The notes under the pieces: model-generated
What the model saw: only the letters and a program-made list of their open reading frames with translations
Databases searched by the model: none
Told to the model about the DNA's origin: nothing
Made by a program: the position numbers and the translations under genes
Part shown: piece by piece, positions 9,846-18,438 of the stretch
Numbering within the stretch: position 1 is the first letter of the stretch
Layout of the letters: each line of letters starts with the position of its first letter
From: Cytobacillus solani
Lineage (GTDB): Bacteria > Bacillota > Bacilli > Bacillales > Cytobacillaceae
Direction: 5' to 3'
Assembly: GCF_001420595.1 (NCBI RefSeq)
Contig: NZ_LJIX01000006.1
Coordinates: 1,739,361-1,803,360 of the forward strand
DNA length: 64,000 bases

Positions 9846-10427
9846 ATGTCATCAACTCGACAAGATGCATGGACTCATGATGAAGATTTGCTGCTTGCAG
9901 AAATTGTGCTCCGCCATATAAGAGAAGGAGGAACACAGCTGCAAGCATTTGAAAAAGTTGGCAAAGAACTAACAAGGACAGCTGCTGCATGCGGCTTTAG
10001 ATGGAACTCATATGTTAGAAAACAATATAAATCTGGAATTGAACTTGCAAAAAGACAAAGAAAAGAAAGAAAACAAAATAATCAGACCTTAGAGGATAAA
10101 CAGCAAGATACAGACCAGATTCTTGAAGCAGAGGTTGTCGCCTCTCAGGAAGAGAAGAAGGTGTGGGATTTTGAGGAATTAGTTACTTACTTAAAAGATT
10201 TATATGAAAAGGCTGAACAGTCAAGCTTGCAGGATGAAAATATTAAAACGAATGAAGAACGGATTCAAAACCTTGAAAAGCAATTGTATTACCTTGCTTC
10301 GGAAAATGAAAAATTACTAAAAGACTTAAACTCTATTCAAGCGGATTACAAAGCATTAATAAATATAATGGAAAGAGCGAGAAAGCTTGTTGAATTAAAA
10401 AATGAAGATCATGAGCAAAAAGTATAA
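9846..10427 (+). CDS. ylbO: RsfA-family Myb-like transcription factor YlbO
   Basis: A 193-residue protein of the RsfA family, small regulators with an N-terminal Myb/SANT-like DNA-binding domain (residues about 5-60, with [20 protein letters not shown] and [13 protein letters not shown]) and a C-terminal coiled coil (about 115-185, [24 protein letters not shown]). B. subtilis RsfA modulates forespore transcription, and its paralogue YlbO is expressed during sporulation; the targets of YlbO are unknown. The start follows TAGGAGGATG (9831-9840). It ends at a bidirectional terminator shared with the convergent ylbP. Confidence 0.9.
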   Translation: MSSTRQDAWTHDEDLLLAEIVLRHIREGGTQLQAFEKVGKELTRTAAACGFRWNSYVRKQYKSGIELAKRQRKERKQNNQTLEDKQQDTDQILEAEVVASQEEKKVWDFEELVTYLKDLYEKAEQSSLQDENIKTNEERIQNLEKQLYYLASENEKLLKDLNSIQADYKALINIMERARKLVELKNEDHEQKV

Positions 10428-10457
10428 AGGATAACTAAGAATGGTTTATAAATGAGA

Positions 10458-10484
10458 AAAGCGGACATATACATTGTCCGCTTT
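10458..10484. terminator. bidirectional terminator between ylbO and ylbP
   Basis: AAAGCGGACA and TGTCCGCTTT form a perfect 10-bp stem with a 7-base loop between convergent genes. Confidence 0.85.
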
Positions 10485-10505
10485 AATATTGACGCAAAGG
10501 TCTAT

Positions 10506-10976
10506 CTAATGTAATTGCTCCTTAACGCCATCAGGGTACCAAACAAGTGGGTTTTCTCCGCGATCTCTTTCCATTTCATAAGCAACAGACGAGAAGCCCA
10601 TTTTATCCCAAAAGTCTTTAGATTTGACTCTTGGATTTGTTTTAATAGGAAGCCCAAAGCTTTTTGCATATTCCACAAGTGCTTTCCCATACCCTTTATT
10701 TTGATAATCAGCAATCACCTCGAGCTTCCATAGCTCTAAATAATCTTGAGCAGGATCAAAGTAGCGGTCGAATTTTTTCTCTACTTGATAAAGGCTCATC
10801 CTAGCAACAAGTTTGTCCCCGAAATAAATCCCATAGAAAGGAGAAACGCTATCATCTTCAATAATGTTAGCTTCAAGGTCCTCAAACATTGAAAGTTCTT
10901 GTAAACCGTATTCTCTAAATTTCTTAAATTCTTCAAGAGTTTTGTAATTTACTTTTAATTTTTCAACCTTATACAT
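10506..10976 (-). CDS. ylbP: GNAT-family N-acetyltransferase YlbP
   Basis: A 156-residue GNAT acetyltransferase of unknown substrate. It starts MYKVEKLKVNYKTLEEF. The acetyl-CoA-binding motif A is visible as LEVIADYQNKGYGKALVEYAKS (about 87-108) with the Q/RxxGxG/A signature as QNKGYG. Position between ylbO and panE matches ylbP of B. subtilis apart from the inserted carboxylase operon. The start is preceded by AAAGGAGAGGAAAG-type sequence on the minus strand. Confidence 0.92.
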   Translation of the reverse strand: MYKVEKLKVNYKTLEEFKKFREYGLQELSMFEDLEANIIEDDSVSPFYGIYFGDKLVARMSLYQVEKKFDRYFDPAQDYLELWKLEVIADYQNKGYGKALVEYAKSFGLPIKTNPRVKSKDFWDKMGFSSVAYEMERDRGENPLVWYPDGVKEQLH

Positions 10977-11143
10977 CTTCGCTTTCCTCTCCTTCTTTGC
11001 AGCAATTGATGAATAAATTAATTATTTCTATTTAAGTTAAAATTTCGATGAAAATGTATCTTTCTATAATTCTTATTATATAACAAAGAAATAAAAAATT
11101 CTGCCCTTATATAGCTAGTTCCAATTAAAGTCTATAAAAAAAT

Positions 11144-11157
11144 CGGAAGCGTTTTCA
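11144..11157 (+). promoter_or_regulatory. candidate CcpA-binding cre site
   Basis: CGGAAGCGTTTTCA matches the cre consensus TGWAARCGYTWWCA at 12 of 14 positions, including the whole central ARCGYTWWCA part. It lies 147-160 bases before the start codon of the carboxylase operon, in a 327-bp gap (10977-11303) that otherwise holds only AT-rich sequence and the unassigned promoters of ylbP and of the operon. This predicts carbon catabolite control of the operon. Confidence 0.6.
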
Positions 11158-11303
11158 AAATTAGCAGGAAAAAGAGAAAAGATTGTAGAAATATATTGTA
11201 TTATAGGAAGATTAAGAAAATAGTGATTAAAATGGGAATCTTTCTATGCTAAAAGTGTATATCACTTTTAAATGTAACATCAAAGATAGAAGGGGGATCT
11301 TGG

Positions 11304-12647
11304 GTGAAGAAAATACTAATTGCAAACAGGGGAGAAATCGCCTTACGGATTATGAATACTTGCCATCAAATGGGAATCGAAACAGTTGCAGTTTATTCTG
11401 ATGCTGATTCAGATATGCCATTTGTCAAAGAGGCAACATATGCGTTTAATATTGGTGAACCTGCTGTAAATAAATCCTATTTACGATCTGAGATTATCCT
11501 TGAGCTTGCCAAGAATGAAGATGTCGATGGGATTCATCCTGGCTATGGCTTTCTTTCAGAAAATGCAGATTTTGCAAGGTCTGTCATGGAAGCGGGTATC
11601 ATCTTTATTGGACCAGATCCAGATACCATAGATTTAATGGGAGATAAAATTGTTTCAAGAAAGACAATGTTGGATGCAGGTGTGGCAGTCGTACCAGGCA
11701 GTGAGGAAGGAACTTCAACACTTGAAGAAGCCGTAAGACTTGCAGAATCAATGGGTTACCCTGTCATGCTGAAAGCTAGTGGCGGAGGCGGCGGGATTGG
11801 AATGGTGCGCTGTGAAAATGAGCAAGCGCTCGCTAAGTCGTTTGGTTCAACAAAGGCTCGTGCAAAAGCATATTTCGGCTCTGAAGAGGTATTTGTAGAA
11901 AAGTATATAAATAATGCAAGACATGTGGAAGTTCAAGTATTTGGTGACAATTACGGAAATATTGTTCATTTATTTGAAAGAGATTGTTCCATTCAGAGAA
12001 GGCATCAAAAGGTTGTGGAAGAATCGCCTTCTCCATTTTTATCAGATTCAGCCAAGCAAAAAATGTATGATACGGCTATTAAAGCTGCCACAGCAGTAAA
12101 TTATAGAAATGCTGGCACCATTGAGTTTATTGTTGATGAACAAGAGAATTTTTATTTTCTTGAGATGAACACAAGATTGCAGGTAGAGCATCCTGTAACA
12201 GAAGGGGTAACTGGCCTAGATCTGGTGAAATGGCAAATTCTTGTCGCACGAGGAGAGAAGCTTCCGCTTGCACAAACGGATATACAGCAAAAAGGGCATG
12301 CAATTGAGTTTCGTTTATATGCAGAAGATCCAAAAAGCTTCCTCCCATCACCAGGTATTATGGAAGAGTTTACATGGAAGGAATTTCAAGGAATACGAGT
12401 AGATGCGGGCTATGCATCAAGATCAACGGTTACTCCTTATTATGATCCAATGATTGCTAAATGTATTATTTATGGGGATACAAGAAAAGAGTCTCTTGAA
12501 AGAGCAGAGCAATTTTTCAAGGGTTTAACTATTAAAGGGATTAAAACAAACGCTCCATTATTTAAGGGAATTCTAAAAGATCCAGATTTCATCAATGGTA
12601 ATTATTCCACAAGCTTTTTAACAAATAAAACATTAATTACAGAATAG
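11304..12647 (+). CDS. acyl-CoA carboxylase, biotin carboxylase subunit
   Basis: A 447-residue ATP-grasp biotin carboxylase: it carboxylates enzyme-bound biotin with bicarbonate and ATP. It starts with the family's KKILIANRGEIALRIM. The glycine-rich ATP loop KASGGGGGIGM (about 156-166), the RDCSIQRRHQKVVEESPSP segment (about 229-247) and EMNTRLQVEHPVTE (about 288-301) are all intact. GTG start, preceded by AGGGGGATC. This is the first gene of a three-gene operon with a separate biotin carrier and a carboxyltransferase. It is distinct from housekeeping AccC because the partner is a PccB/MccB-type single-chain carboxyltransferase, so a substrate such as propionyl- or methylcrotonyl-CoA is more likely than fatty-acid synthesis. 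Confidence 0.9.
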   Translation: MKKILIANRGEIALRIMNTCHQMGIETVAVYSDADSDMPFVKEATYAFNIGEPAVNKSYLRSEIILELAKNEDVDGIHPGYGFLSENADFARSVMEAGIIFIGPDPDTIDLMGDKIVSRKTMLDAGVAVVPGSEEGTSTLEEAVRLAESMGYPVMLKASGGGGGIGMVRCENEQALAKSFGSTKARAKAYFGSEEVFVEKYINNARHVEVQVFGDNYGNIVHLFERDCSIQRRHQKVVEESPSPFLSDSAKQKMYDTAIKAATAVNYRNAGTIEFIVDEQENFYFLEMNTRLQVEHPVTEGVTGLDLVKWQILVARGEKLPLAQTDIQQKGHAIEFRLYAEDPKSFLPSPGIMEEFTWKEFQGIRVDAGYASRSTVTPYYDPMIAKCIIYGDTRKESLERAEQFFKGLTIKGIKTNAPLFKGILKDPDFINGNYSTSFLTNKTLITE

Positions 12648-12659
12648 GAGAAATAGATT

Positions 12660-12872
12660 ATGAAAGAAATTACATCATCAATGGCTGGAACGGTTTTAAA
12701 TATTATGGTTGGAGGCGGGGACGAGATCACTTCTGGTCAAGAGGTATTAATGATTGAATCTATGAAAATGGAAATTCCTATCGAGAGCCAAATAGAGGGG
12801 AAAGTATCTGAAGTGAAAGTGAATATTGGCGATTTTGTGAATGAAGGAGATGTGTTACTCGTTCTGGAGTAA
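12660..12872 (+). CDS. free-standing biotin carboxyl carrier protein
   Basis: A 70-residue biotinyl domain only, with no N-terminal extension. The biotin attachment motif is ESMKMEIP, with Lys36 as the acceptor, set 35 residues from the C terminus as is standard for biotinyl domains. It lies 12 bases after the biotin carboxylase gene and 42 bases before the carboxyltransferase gene. Similar short carriers accompany YngH/YngE-type carboxylases in Bacillus. It shuttles carboxybiotin between the two enzymes. Confidence 0.93.
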   Translation: MKEITSSMAGTVLNIMVGGGDEITSGQEVLMIESMKMEIPIESQIEGKVSEVKVNIGDFVNEGDVLLVLE

Positions 12873-12914
12873 AAATGATGATGATTAACTTATAAGGCAA
12901 GGAGGAGGATTGAA

Positions 12915-14456
12915 ATGACGACAGTAAATACTTTGGTAGAAAAACTTAAGGGAAAAAACCGTGAAATTGAAGCGGGTGGGCATGCGAAGTATCATGAAAA
13001 ATTGCAGGAACAAAATAAATTATTTGTTAGAAAACGGCTAGAACTCCTTTTTGATAATGGGATCTATGAAGAAGATGGGAAATTTGCGAATTGTGCTGAA
13101 AAGGATTTGCCAGCAGATGGAGTCGTTACAGCAATTGGCAAGATATACGGGCAAACTGTTTGTGTTATGGCGAATGATTCTACGGTGAAAGCAGGCTCAT
13201 GGGGAGCACGAACGGTGGAGAAGATCATTCGTATTCAAGAAACAGCAGAAAAATTAAAGGTGCCCCTCCTTTATTTAGTTGATTCTGCTGGTGCAAGAAT
13301 TACTGACCAACTGGAGATGTTTCCGAATCGACGCGGAGCAGGTCGTATTTTCTATAATCAGGTGAAGCTTTCAGGTATGATTCCGCAAATTTGCTTATTA
13401 TTCGGTCCTTCTGCTGCTGGAGGAGCGTATATTCCGGCTTTTTGTGATATTGTGATTATGGTTGATAAAAATGCATCTATGTACCTTGGTTCACCAAGGA
13501 TGGCAGAGAAAGTAATTGGTGAGAAAGTTACCCTTGAAGAAATGGGTGGAGCAAGAATGCATTGCTCTGTAAGCGGGTGTGGCGATATTCTAGCAGCGAA
13601 TGAAGAAGAAGCGATTAAACTTGCGAAAACCTATCTTACATATTTTCCTGCGAATTTTAAAGAGATGCCTAAGAAAAATGATCCAATAGAACCAAAACAA
13701 GGGCGTGATTTAGAGGAAATCATTCCTAAAAATCAGAATGCTCCATTTGATATGTATGAGTGTATCGATGCATTAATAGATGAAGACAGTTTTTTTGAGA
13801 TAAAGAAACTTTTTGCTGCTGAAATCATTACAGGTCTTGCGCGAATAGGCGGACGAACAGTAGGGATTATTGCTAATCAGCCTCGTGTAAAAGGCGGAGT
13901 TCTCTTTGTTGACTCTGCTGATAAAGCGGCGAAATTTATTCAGCTATGTGATGCATTCCATATTCCATTGCTATTTCTTGCTGATGTGCCAGGTTTTATG
14001 ATCGGTACAAAAGTTGAAAAGGCTGGAATTATCCGTCATGGAGCAAAGCTAATCGCAGCAATGAGTTCTGCAACTGTTCCGAAAATATCAGTAATCGTTA
14101 GAAAAGCATATGGAGCAGGATTATATGCTATGGCAGGCCCTGCATTCGAACCAGATTGTTGTATTGCTTTGCCTACGGCACAAATTGCTGTAATGGGTCC
14201 TGAAGCGGCAGTAAATGCAGTTTATTCAAATAAAATCGAGAAAATAGAGGATCCGAAAGAAAAAATAACTTATATTCAAGAAAAACAGCGAGAATACAGT
14301 GAGCATATTGATATTTATAAACTAGCTTCTGAATTAATCGTTGATGATATTGTCTCTCCGTTTGATTTAAGAAATGTACTTATACAAAGATTCAATTTAT
14401 ATGAAACGAAGGAATTAACATTTAGTGTGCGTAAACATCCAGTGTATCCGGTATAA
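12915..14456 (+). CDS. acyl-CoA carboxylase, carboxyltransferase (beta) subunit
   Basis: A 513-residue PccB/MccB-type carboxyltransferase with two crotonase-like halves. It transfers the carboxyl group from carboxybiotin to an acyl-CoA. Oxyanion-hole motifs are visible in the N half (FGPSAAGGAYIPAFCD, about 160-175) and the C half (VRKAYGAGLYAMAGPAFEPD, about 395-414). Shine-Dalgarno GGAGGAGG lies at 12901-12908. Its single-chain form and length match propionyl-CoA, methylcrotonyl-CoA or related carboxylases; residues cannot separate them by eye. It is last in the operon, followed by a strong terminator. Confidence 0.9.
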   Translation: MTTVNTLVEKLKGKNREIEAGGHAKYHEKLQEQNKLFVRKRLELLFDNGIYEEDGKFANCAEKDLPADGVVTAIGKIYGQTVCVMANDSTVKAGSWGARTVEKIIRIQETAEKLKVPLLYLVDSAGARITDQLEMFPNRRGAGRIFYNQVKLSGMIPQICLLFGPSAAGGAYIPAFCDIVIMVDKNASMYLGSPRMAEKVIGEKVTLEEMGGARMHCSVSGCGDILAANEEEAIKLAKTYLTYFPANFKEMPKKNDPIEPKQGRDLEEIIPKNQNAPFDMYECIDALIDEDSFFEIKKLFAAEIITGLARIGGRTVGIIANQPRVKGGVLFVDSADKAAKFIQLCDAFHIPLLFLADVPGFMIGTKVEKAGIIRHGAKLIAAMSSATVPKISVIVRKAYGAGLYAMAGPAFEPDCCIALPTAQIAVMGPEAAVNAVYSNKIEKIEDPKEKITYIQEKQREYSEHIDIYKLASELIVDDIVSPFDLRNVLIQRFNLYETKELTFSVRKHPVYPV

Positions 14457-14464
14457 TCCTTCTT

Positions 14465-14499
14465 GACTCCTTCCTCTTTCGATAGGAAGGAGTCTTTTT
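14465..14499 (+). terminator. terminator after the carboxylase operon
   Basis: GACTCCTTCCT pairs with AGGAAGGAGTC (11 bp) followed by TTTTT. Confidence 0.92.
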
Positions 14500-14591
14500 A
14501 CTTTCATTAAAGGCTTTCTTTAACTTTCTTCCCATCATTTTTTAGTTTTCTGTTAAAATATGACTAAATACTTAATAAATATGAGGTAATT

Positions 14592-15497
14592 ATGAAAATA
14601 GGGATTATTGGTGGAGGTTCTATTGGCCTGTTGCTTGCTCATTATTTAACGGAGCATCATGAAGTTCGCGTTTATGTCCGCTCAAAAAAGCAGATGGATA
14701 AAATGGCAGCAGAAGGTCTATTTTTTGAAAAGAAAAAAAAACTGATCAATGAAACGATTAATGTTTCATTGTTTTCAAGCTGGAGTGCTGAAGAAGAGCT
14801 AATAATTGTAGCGGTTAAGCAGTACCAACTCCCTTCAGTACTCGAAAAATTTAGAGAATCAAATAGATTGAAGAACTGTACATTGTTGTTTCTCCAAAAT
14901 GGGATGGGACATTTGAAACTGCTGAATGAGCTAAATGCAAAAACAATTGCCGTTGGTACAACAGAGCATGGCGCAAATAAAATAAAAGACAATCATGTCA
15001 TACATACAGGAGATGGCCTAATTAATTTATCGGTTTATCGAGGGAATAACGTATCTGAACTAGCAGAATTATTAGCAATGCCTATTCGGAACTTTCCATT
15101 TAAATTTCAAGAAGACTGGAACGAAATGCTGCTTCAAAAGCTGATTGTCAATGCAGTAATTAATCCTTTGACAGCTGTGTTAAATGTGAAAAATGGAATG
15201 CTCCTTAAAAATACTCATTTTAATTATTTATTCAAAGAATATTTTAAGGAACTGAGTACAATTTTGAATATTAGTAATAAGGAAAAAACCTTTCGTCATT
15301 TAGAAGATATTTGCAGAAAAACATCTGAAAACCGTTCATCTATGCTAAAGGATCTGGATGAACATCGTCCGACAGAGATTGATGCGATTCTCGGCTTTGT
15401 TCTTGAAATGGCAAAGGAAAAGCAGTTGGATGCTCCGTTTTCAGAAAACTACTACCATCTGATAAAGGGAAAGGAGTATGAAGGGGGGAAGAATTAG
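14592..15497 (+). CDS. panE: 2-dehydropantoate 2-reductase
   Basis: PanE (YlbQ) reduces ketopantoate to pantoate with NADPH in pantothenate/CoA synthesis. The 301-residue protein starts MKIGIIGGGSIGLLLAHYL, the Rossmann GxGxxG loop as GGGSIG. The conserved lysine/asparagine region KLIVNAVINPLTAVLNVKNG (about 185-204) and the late DLDEHRPTEIDAILGFV are typical of the family. Its stop codon is one base before the start of the DUF3397 gene, so the two are translationally linked. B. subtilis has panE in the same relative place, before bshC. Confidence 0.93.
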   Translation: MKIGIIGGGSIGLLLAHYLTEHHEVRVYVRSKKQMDKMAAEGLFFEKKKKLINETINVSLFSSWSAEEELIIVAVKQYQLPSVLEKFRESNRLKNCTLLFLQNGMGHLKLLNELNAKTIAVGTTEHGANKIKDNHVIHTGDGLINLSVYRGNNVSELAELLAMPIRNFPFKFQEDWNEMLLQKLIVNAVINPLTAVLNVKNGMLLKNTHFNYLFKEYFKELSTILNISNKEKTFRHLEDICRKTSENRSSMLKDLDEHRPTEIDAILGFVLEMAKEKQLDAPFSENYYHLIKGKEYEGGKN

Positions 15498-15498
15498 A

Positions 15499-15894
15499 AT
15501 GGGGTCTATTTTTTCATCAATTATTGCTACCTTTGTAACAATTCCGCTATTAGGATATTTGCTAATCTTTATTATTTGTAAACAAATTACAAAAAAACAT
15601 CGTCGCTCTGTACATATTGCATTAGATATCACAACATTATTATTTGTTTTTTCTGTTCATCATTTAATTTTAACGATATGGGAGCATAATTATTTTTGGA
15701 TTATTATTTTATTTATGCTGATCATCGCCATTGTTTTTGTCCTTATTTTTTGGAAAGTCAAGAAGGAAATTGATTTCTCGCGTGTTTTCCGAGGCTATTG
15801 GCGATTTAATTTTCTTATATTTTTTATGGCATATATCGTTCTAACGATCATCGGACTTGTGCAAAGTGTGAATACATTTGTTGCTATGCAATAA
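15499..15894 (+). CDS. DUF3397 family membrane protein
   Basis: A 131-residue membrane protein with four hydrophobic segments (about 5-27, 38-58, 66-88 and 104-127), resembling the DUF3397 family of Bacillaceae; function unknown. I placed the start at the ATG 15499 because AAGGGGGG (15481-15488) lies ten bases upstream; an ATG at 15478 precedes that site and overlaps panE. It sits between panE and bshC. Confidence 0.8.
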   Translation: MGSIFSSIIATFVTIPLLGYLLIFIICKQITKKHRRSVHIALDITTLLFVFSVHHLILTIWEHNYFWIIILFMLIIAIVFVLIFWKVKKEIDFSRVFRGYWRFNFLIFFMAYIVLTIIGLVQSVNTFVAMQ

Positions 15895-16074
15895 TATTTC
15901 TATTTTTTAGAAGCAGTGACTAGAGTACTTTACTTTAAAATCGTGCAAGACAAACTTTTTTCTTTTCATTACGGACAATGATATACTCTTATGGTAATAA
16001 TGAGATATGAAAAACCTCCATTTGATTTAAGAGAGAATGGAATGAAAACTAATGATAAGAAAGGAAGTTCAAAA

Positions 16075-17709
16075 ATGGAGATTCTAAATCTCTCATTACC
16101 GGCTACGAACCGGTTTGCAACTGAATATCTGGAACAGACACCAGAAATTCAGCGCTATTTTCATTATCGATTTAATGATCATTTAGAATATGAAAAAAGA
16201 TTAACCGAAATACAGCAGCGTTCGTATATGAGGAATGAGCTTGCAGCACATATTGAAGAATACATGGATCAATTTCCTACATCGGAGAAGGTTAAAGTAT
16301 CAATTGAGAAATTAAAGGAAGAAAATAGCACGGTTATTATTGGTGGTCAGCAGGCTGGGATATTAACTGGCCCTTTATATACGATACATAAAATTATTTC
16401 GATCATTGCTCTCGCTAAGCAGAAAGAAAGAGAATTAAATGTTCCGGTTGTCCCTGTGTTTTGGATAGCTGGTGAGGATCATGATTATCAAGAAGTGAAC
16501 CATGTATTTGTTGAAAGAAACAACAAAATAGAAAAAAAGATTTATCCAGAAAAAGTGCTTGATAAAAGGATGGTTTCAGCTATTGATTTGAACCATGATC
16601 TTTGTTATCAATGGGTTGAAGGGATCATCAAATCATTTGGTGAAACTGCCTATACAAAGGACTTACTCCTTGTTTTTGAAAAGGCTATTCATGAATCAAA
16701 AACCTTTGTAGATTTTTTTGCATGGATTGTTATGCATCTATTTAAAGATTCCGGGTTATTGATCATTGACTCAGGTGATGAGAATATCCGCAAACTAGAA
16801 AAAGAATTCTTTATTAAGCAAATAAAAAATTGTAAGGAAATCACAAAAGAAGTAAAGGCACAGCAAAAGGTGCTTAAATCGAATGGATTCGAACATACGA
16901 TTGACATAAGCGATCAAGCAGCAAATCTTTTTTATTATGATCGAGAAAATCATGAAAGGATATTGCTTGATTATGATGATGAAAACAACCTATTTATCGG
17001 CAGAGATGGCCAAATTCAATTGACAATTGAGCAGATGCTGGAATTAGCCGGTGAATTTCCGGAAAATCTCAGCAATAATGTTGTTACGAGACCATTAATG
17101 CAAGAGTGGATTTTTCCGACACTTTCCTTCATTGCTGGACCTGGTGAGATAGCCTACTGGGCAGAACTTAAACAGGCATTCGAATGGTTTGAGTTGAAAA
17201 TGCCCCCGATTGTGCCGCGTCTAAACATCACACTATTGGATCGCTCAGTTGAAACAGATATGGATGAACTTGGATTGGATTTACGTGAAACATTAATAGT
17301 AGGTACGGAAAAGAAAAAAAGAGATTTCCTTCAAACTTTAAAAGATGAAAATCTTGATAAGCTATTTGAGAAAATGAAACAAGATTTGCTTCTTAATTAT
17401 GGAAAGCTAGAGGCTTATGTAACAACGGAAAATAAAGGGCTGCTTCCATTACTTAATAAGAATCAAGGAAAAGTATTTGATCAAATCGTGTTTATGGAGA
17501 ATAAATTGGAGCAGTCTGTACAAAAGAAATACGAAGTCGTTATTAATAAATTTGAGAGGGTAGAAAATGCCTTGTGGCCAGCAGGATCACCACAGGAGAG
17601 AACGCTAAACAGTTTTTTCTTTATTAATCAGCATGGACCCACTCTTATTAGCGACCTTCTTAATTGCAGTTTTATTTTTGATGGGACACATAAAATCATT
17701 CGGATTTAA
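16075..17709 (+). CDS. bshC: bacillithiol biosynthesis cysteine-adding enzyme BshC
   Basis: BshC (YllA) adds cysteine to glucosaminyl-malate, the last step of bacillithiol synthesis; bacillithiol is the main low-molecular-weight thiol of many Firmicutes. With the start at 16075 the protein is 544 residues, close to the usual ~540. Family features seen are the nucleotide-binding-like VIIGGQQAGILTGPLYTIHK (about 90-109) and FWIAGEDHDYQEVNH (about 135-149). The ATG at 16075 follows AAAGGAAG (16060-16067); an earlier in-frame start at 15991 adds 28 unconserved residues. A TATACT-like -10 lies at 15981-15986, so the gene probably has its own promoter. Confidence 0.95.
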   Translation: MEILNLSLPATNRFATEYLEQTPEIQRYFHYRFNDHLEYEKRLTEIQQRSYMRNELAAHIEEYMDQFPTSEKVKVSIEKLKEENSTVIIGGQQAGILTGPLYTIHKIISIIALAKQKERELNVPVVPVFWIAGEDHDYQEVNHVFVERNNKIEKKIYPEKVLDKRMVSAIDLNHDLCYQWVEGIIKSFGETAYTKDLLLVFEKAIHESKTFVDFFAWIVMHLFKDSGLLIIDSGDENIRKLEKEFFIKQIKNCKEITKEVKAQQKVLKSNGFEHTIDISDQAANLFYYDRENHERILLDYDDENNLFIGRDGQIQLTIEQMLELAGEFPENLSNNVVTRPLMQEWIFPTLSFIAGPGEIAYWAELKQAFEWFELKMPPIVPRLNITLLDRSVETDMDELGLDLRETLIVGTEKKKRDFLQTLKDENLDKLFEKMKQDLLLNYGKLEAYVTTENKGLLPLLNKNQGKVFDQIVFMENKLEQSVQKKYEVVINKFERVENALWPAGSPQERTLNSFFFINQHGPTLISDLLNCSFIFDGTHKIIRI

Positions 17710-17751
17710 CTAAAAGATGGATCTTTTCTATAAACATAAAATAATAAATAT

Positions 17752-17799
17752 CAACAAAAAAAGACTGCATCTCTTAATTGGTGCAGTCTTTTTTTGTTG
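17752..17799. terminator. terminator after bshC
   Basis: An 18-bp perfect stem pairs 17752-17769 with 17782-17799 (core AAAAGACTGCA / TGCAGTCTTTT). A-run and T-run flank the GC core, so it can work in both directions. Confidence 0.93.
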
Positions 17800-17918
17800 A
17801 AGAGAAGAAGTGGAACAAACTACGTGCATTCTTTTGTAGGGAAAAGACGAACGGAAATATGGTGAAATTCTAAGATTTGAAAAGGGGATTTCAACTTTTA
17901 ATAGAATATAAAAAATAT

Positions 17919-17942
17919 GTGGAGGAAAGTGGGGGAATGTGG
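17919..17942 (+). promoter_or_regulatory. MraZ operator: 10-bp periodic GTGG repeats
   Basis: GTGG occurs at 17919, 17929 and 17939 with an exact 10-bp period (TATGTGG, AAAGTGG, AATGTGG), followed by further GTGGG units at 17960 and 17969. Phased repeats of this kind upstream of mraZ are the DNA targets of the MraZ ring in E. coli (TGGG-type repeats with 10-bp period) and in mollicutes (AAAGTGK with 3-base gaps). They lie 33-56 bases before the mraZ start and imply autoregulation of the division and cell-wall cluster. Confidence 0.75.
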
Positions 17943-17974
17943 TACGCTTGAGTAAGAAAGTGGGGTTAGTGGGC

Positions 17975-18406
17975 ATGTTCATGGGTGAATATCATCATAA
18001 CGTTGATAGCAAAGGCCGTTTAATCGTGCCTGCCAAATTCCGTGACAATCTAGGAGAAGCCTTTATTTTGACTCGTGGCCTAGATCAATGCTTATTTGGC
18101 TACCCGAAAGATGAATGGACATTGTTAGAGGAAAAGCTTAAAGGATTGCCGCTAACGAAAAAGGATGCCAGAGCCTTCACTCGTTTTTTCTTTTCAGGTG
18201 CTACTGAATGTGAAATTGATAAACAAGGAAGAATAAATATTGCTTCCCCGCTCCAGCAATATGCAAAAATTGAGAAAGAATGTGTCGTATTAGGTGTTTC
18301 GAATCGTATTGAAATTTGGAGCAAGGGAATTTGGGAAGATTATTTCTCCGATTCAGAGGAATCTTTTTCCGAGATTGCAGAGAATATGATTGGGTTTGAT
18401 ATTTAA
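17975..18406 (+). CDS. mraZ: transcriptional regulator MraZ
   Basis: MraZ is an AbrB-fold DNA-binding protein that forms an oligomeric ring and controls its own division/cell-wall operon. The 143-residue product starts [21 protein letters not shown] and contains both tandem copies of the domain, with the second signature [22 protein letters not shown] (about 76-97). I selected ATG 17975 because the family begins there; upstream in-frame GTG codons fall in the operator repeats. The Shine-Dalgarno is poor (GTGGGG, 17960-17965), perhaps because the sequence doubles as operator. Confidence 0.95.
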   Translation: MFMGEYHHNVDSKGRLIVPAKFRDNLGEAFILTRGLDQCLFGYPKDEWTLLEEKLKGLPLTKKDARAFTRFFFSGATECEIDKQGRINIASPLQQYAKIEKECVVLGVSNRIEIWSKGIWEDYFSDSEESFSEIAENMIGFDI

Positions 18407-18438
18407 TGGCCGAAAAGCCTCCAGAAAGGTGGACAACT

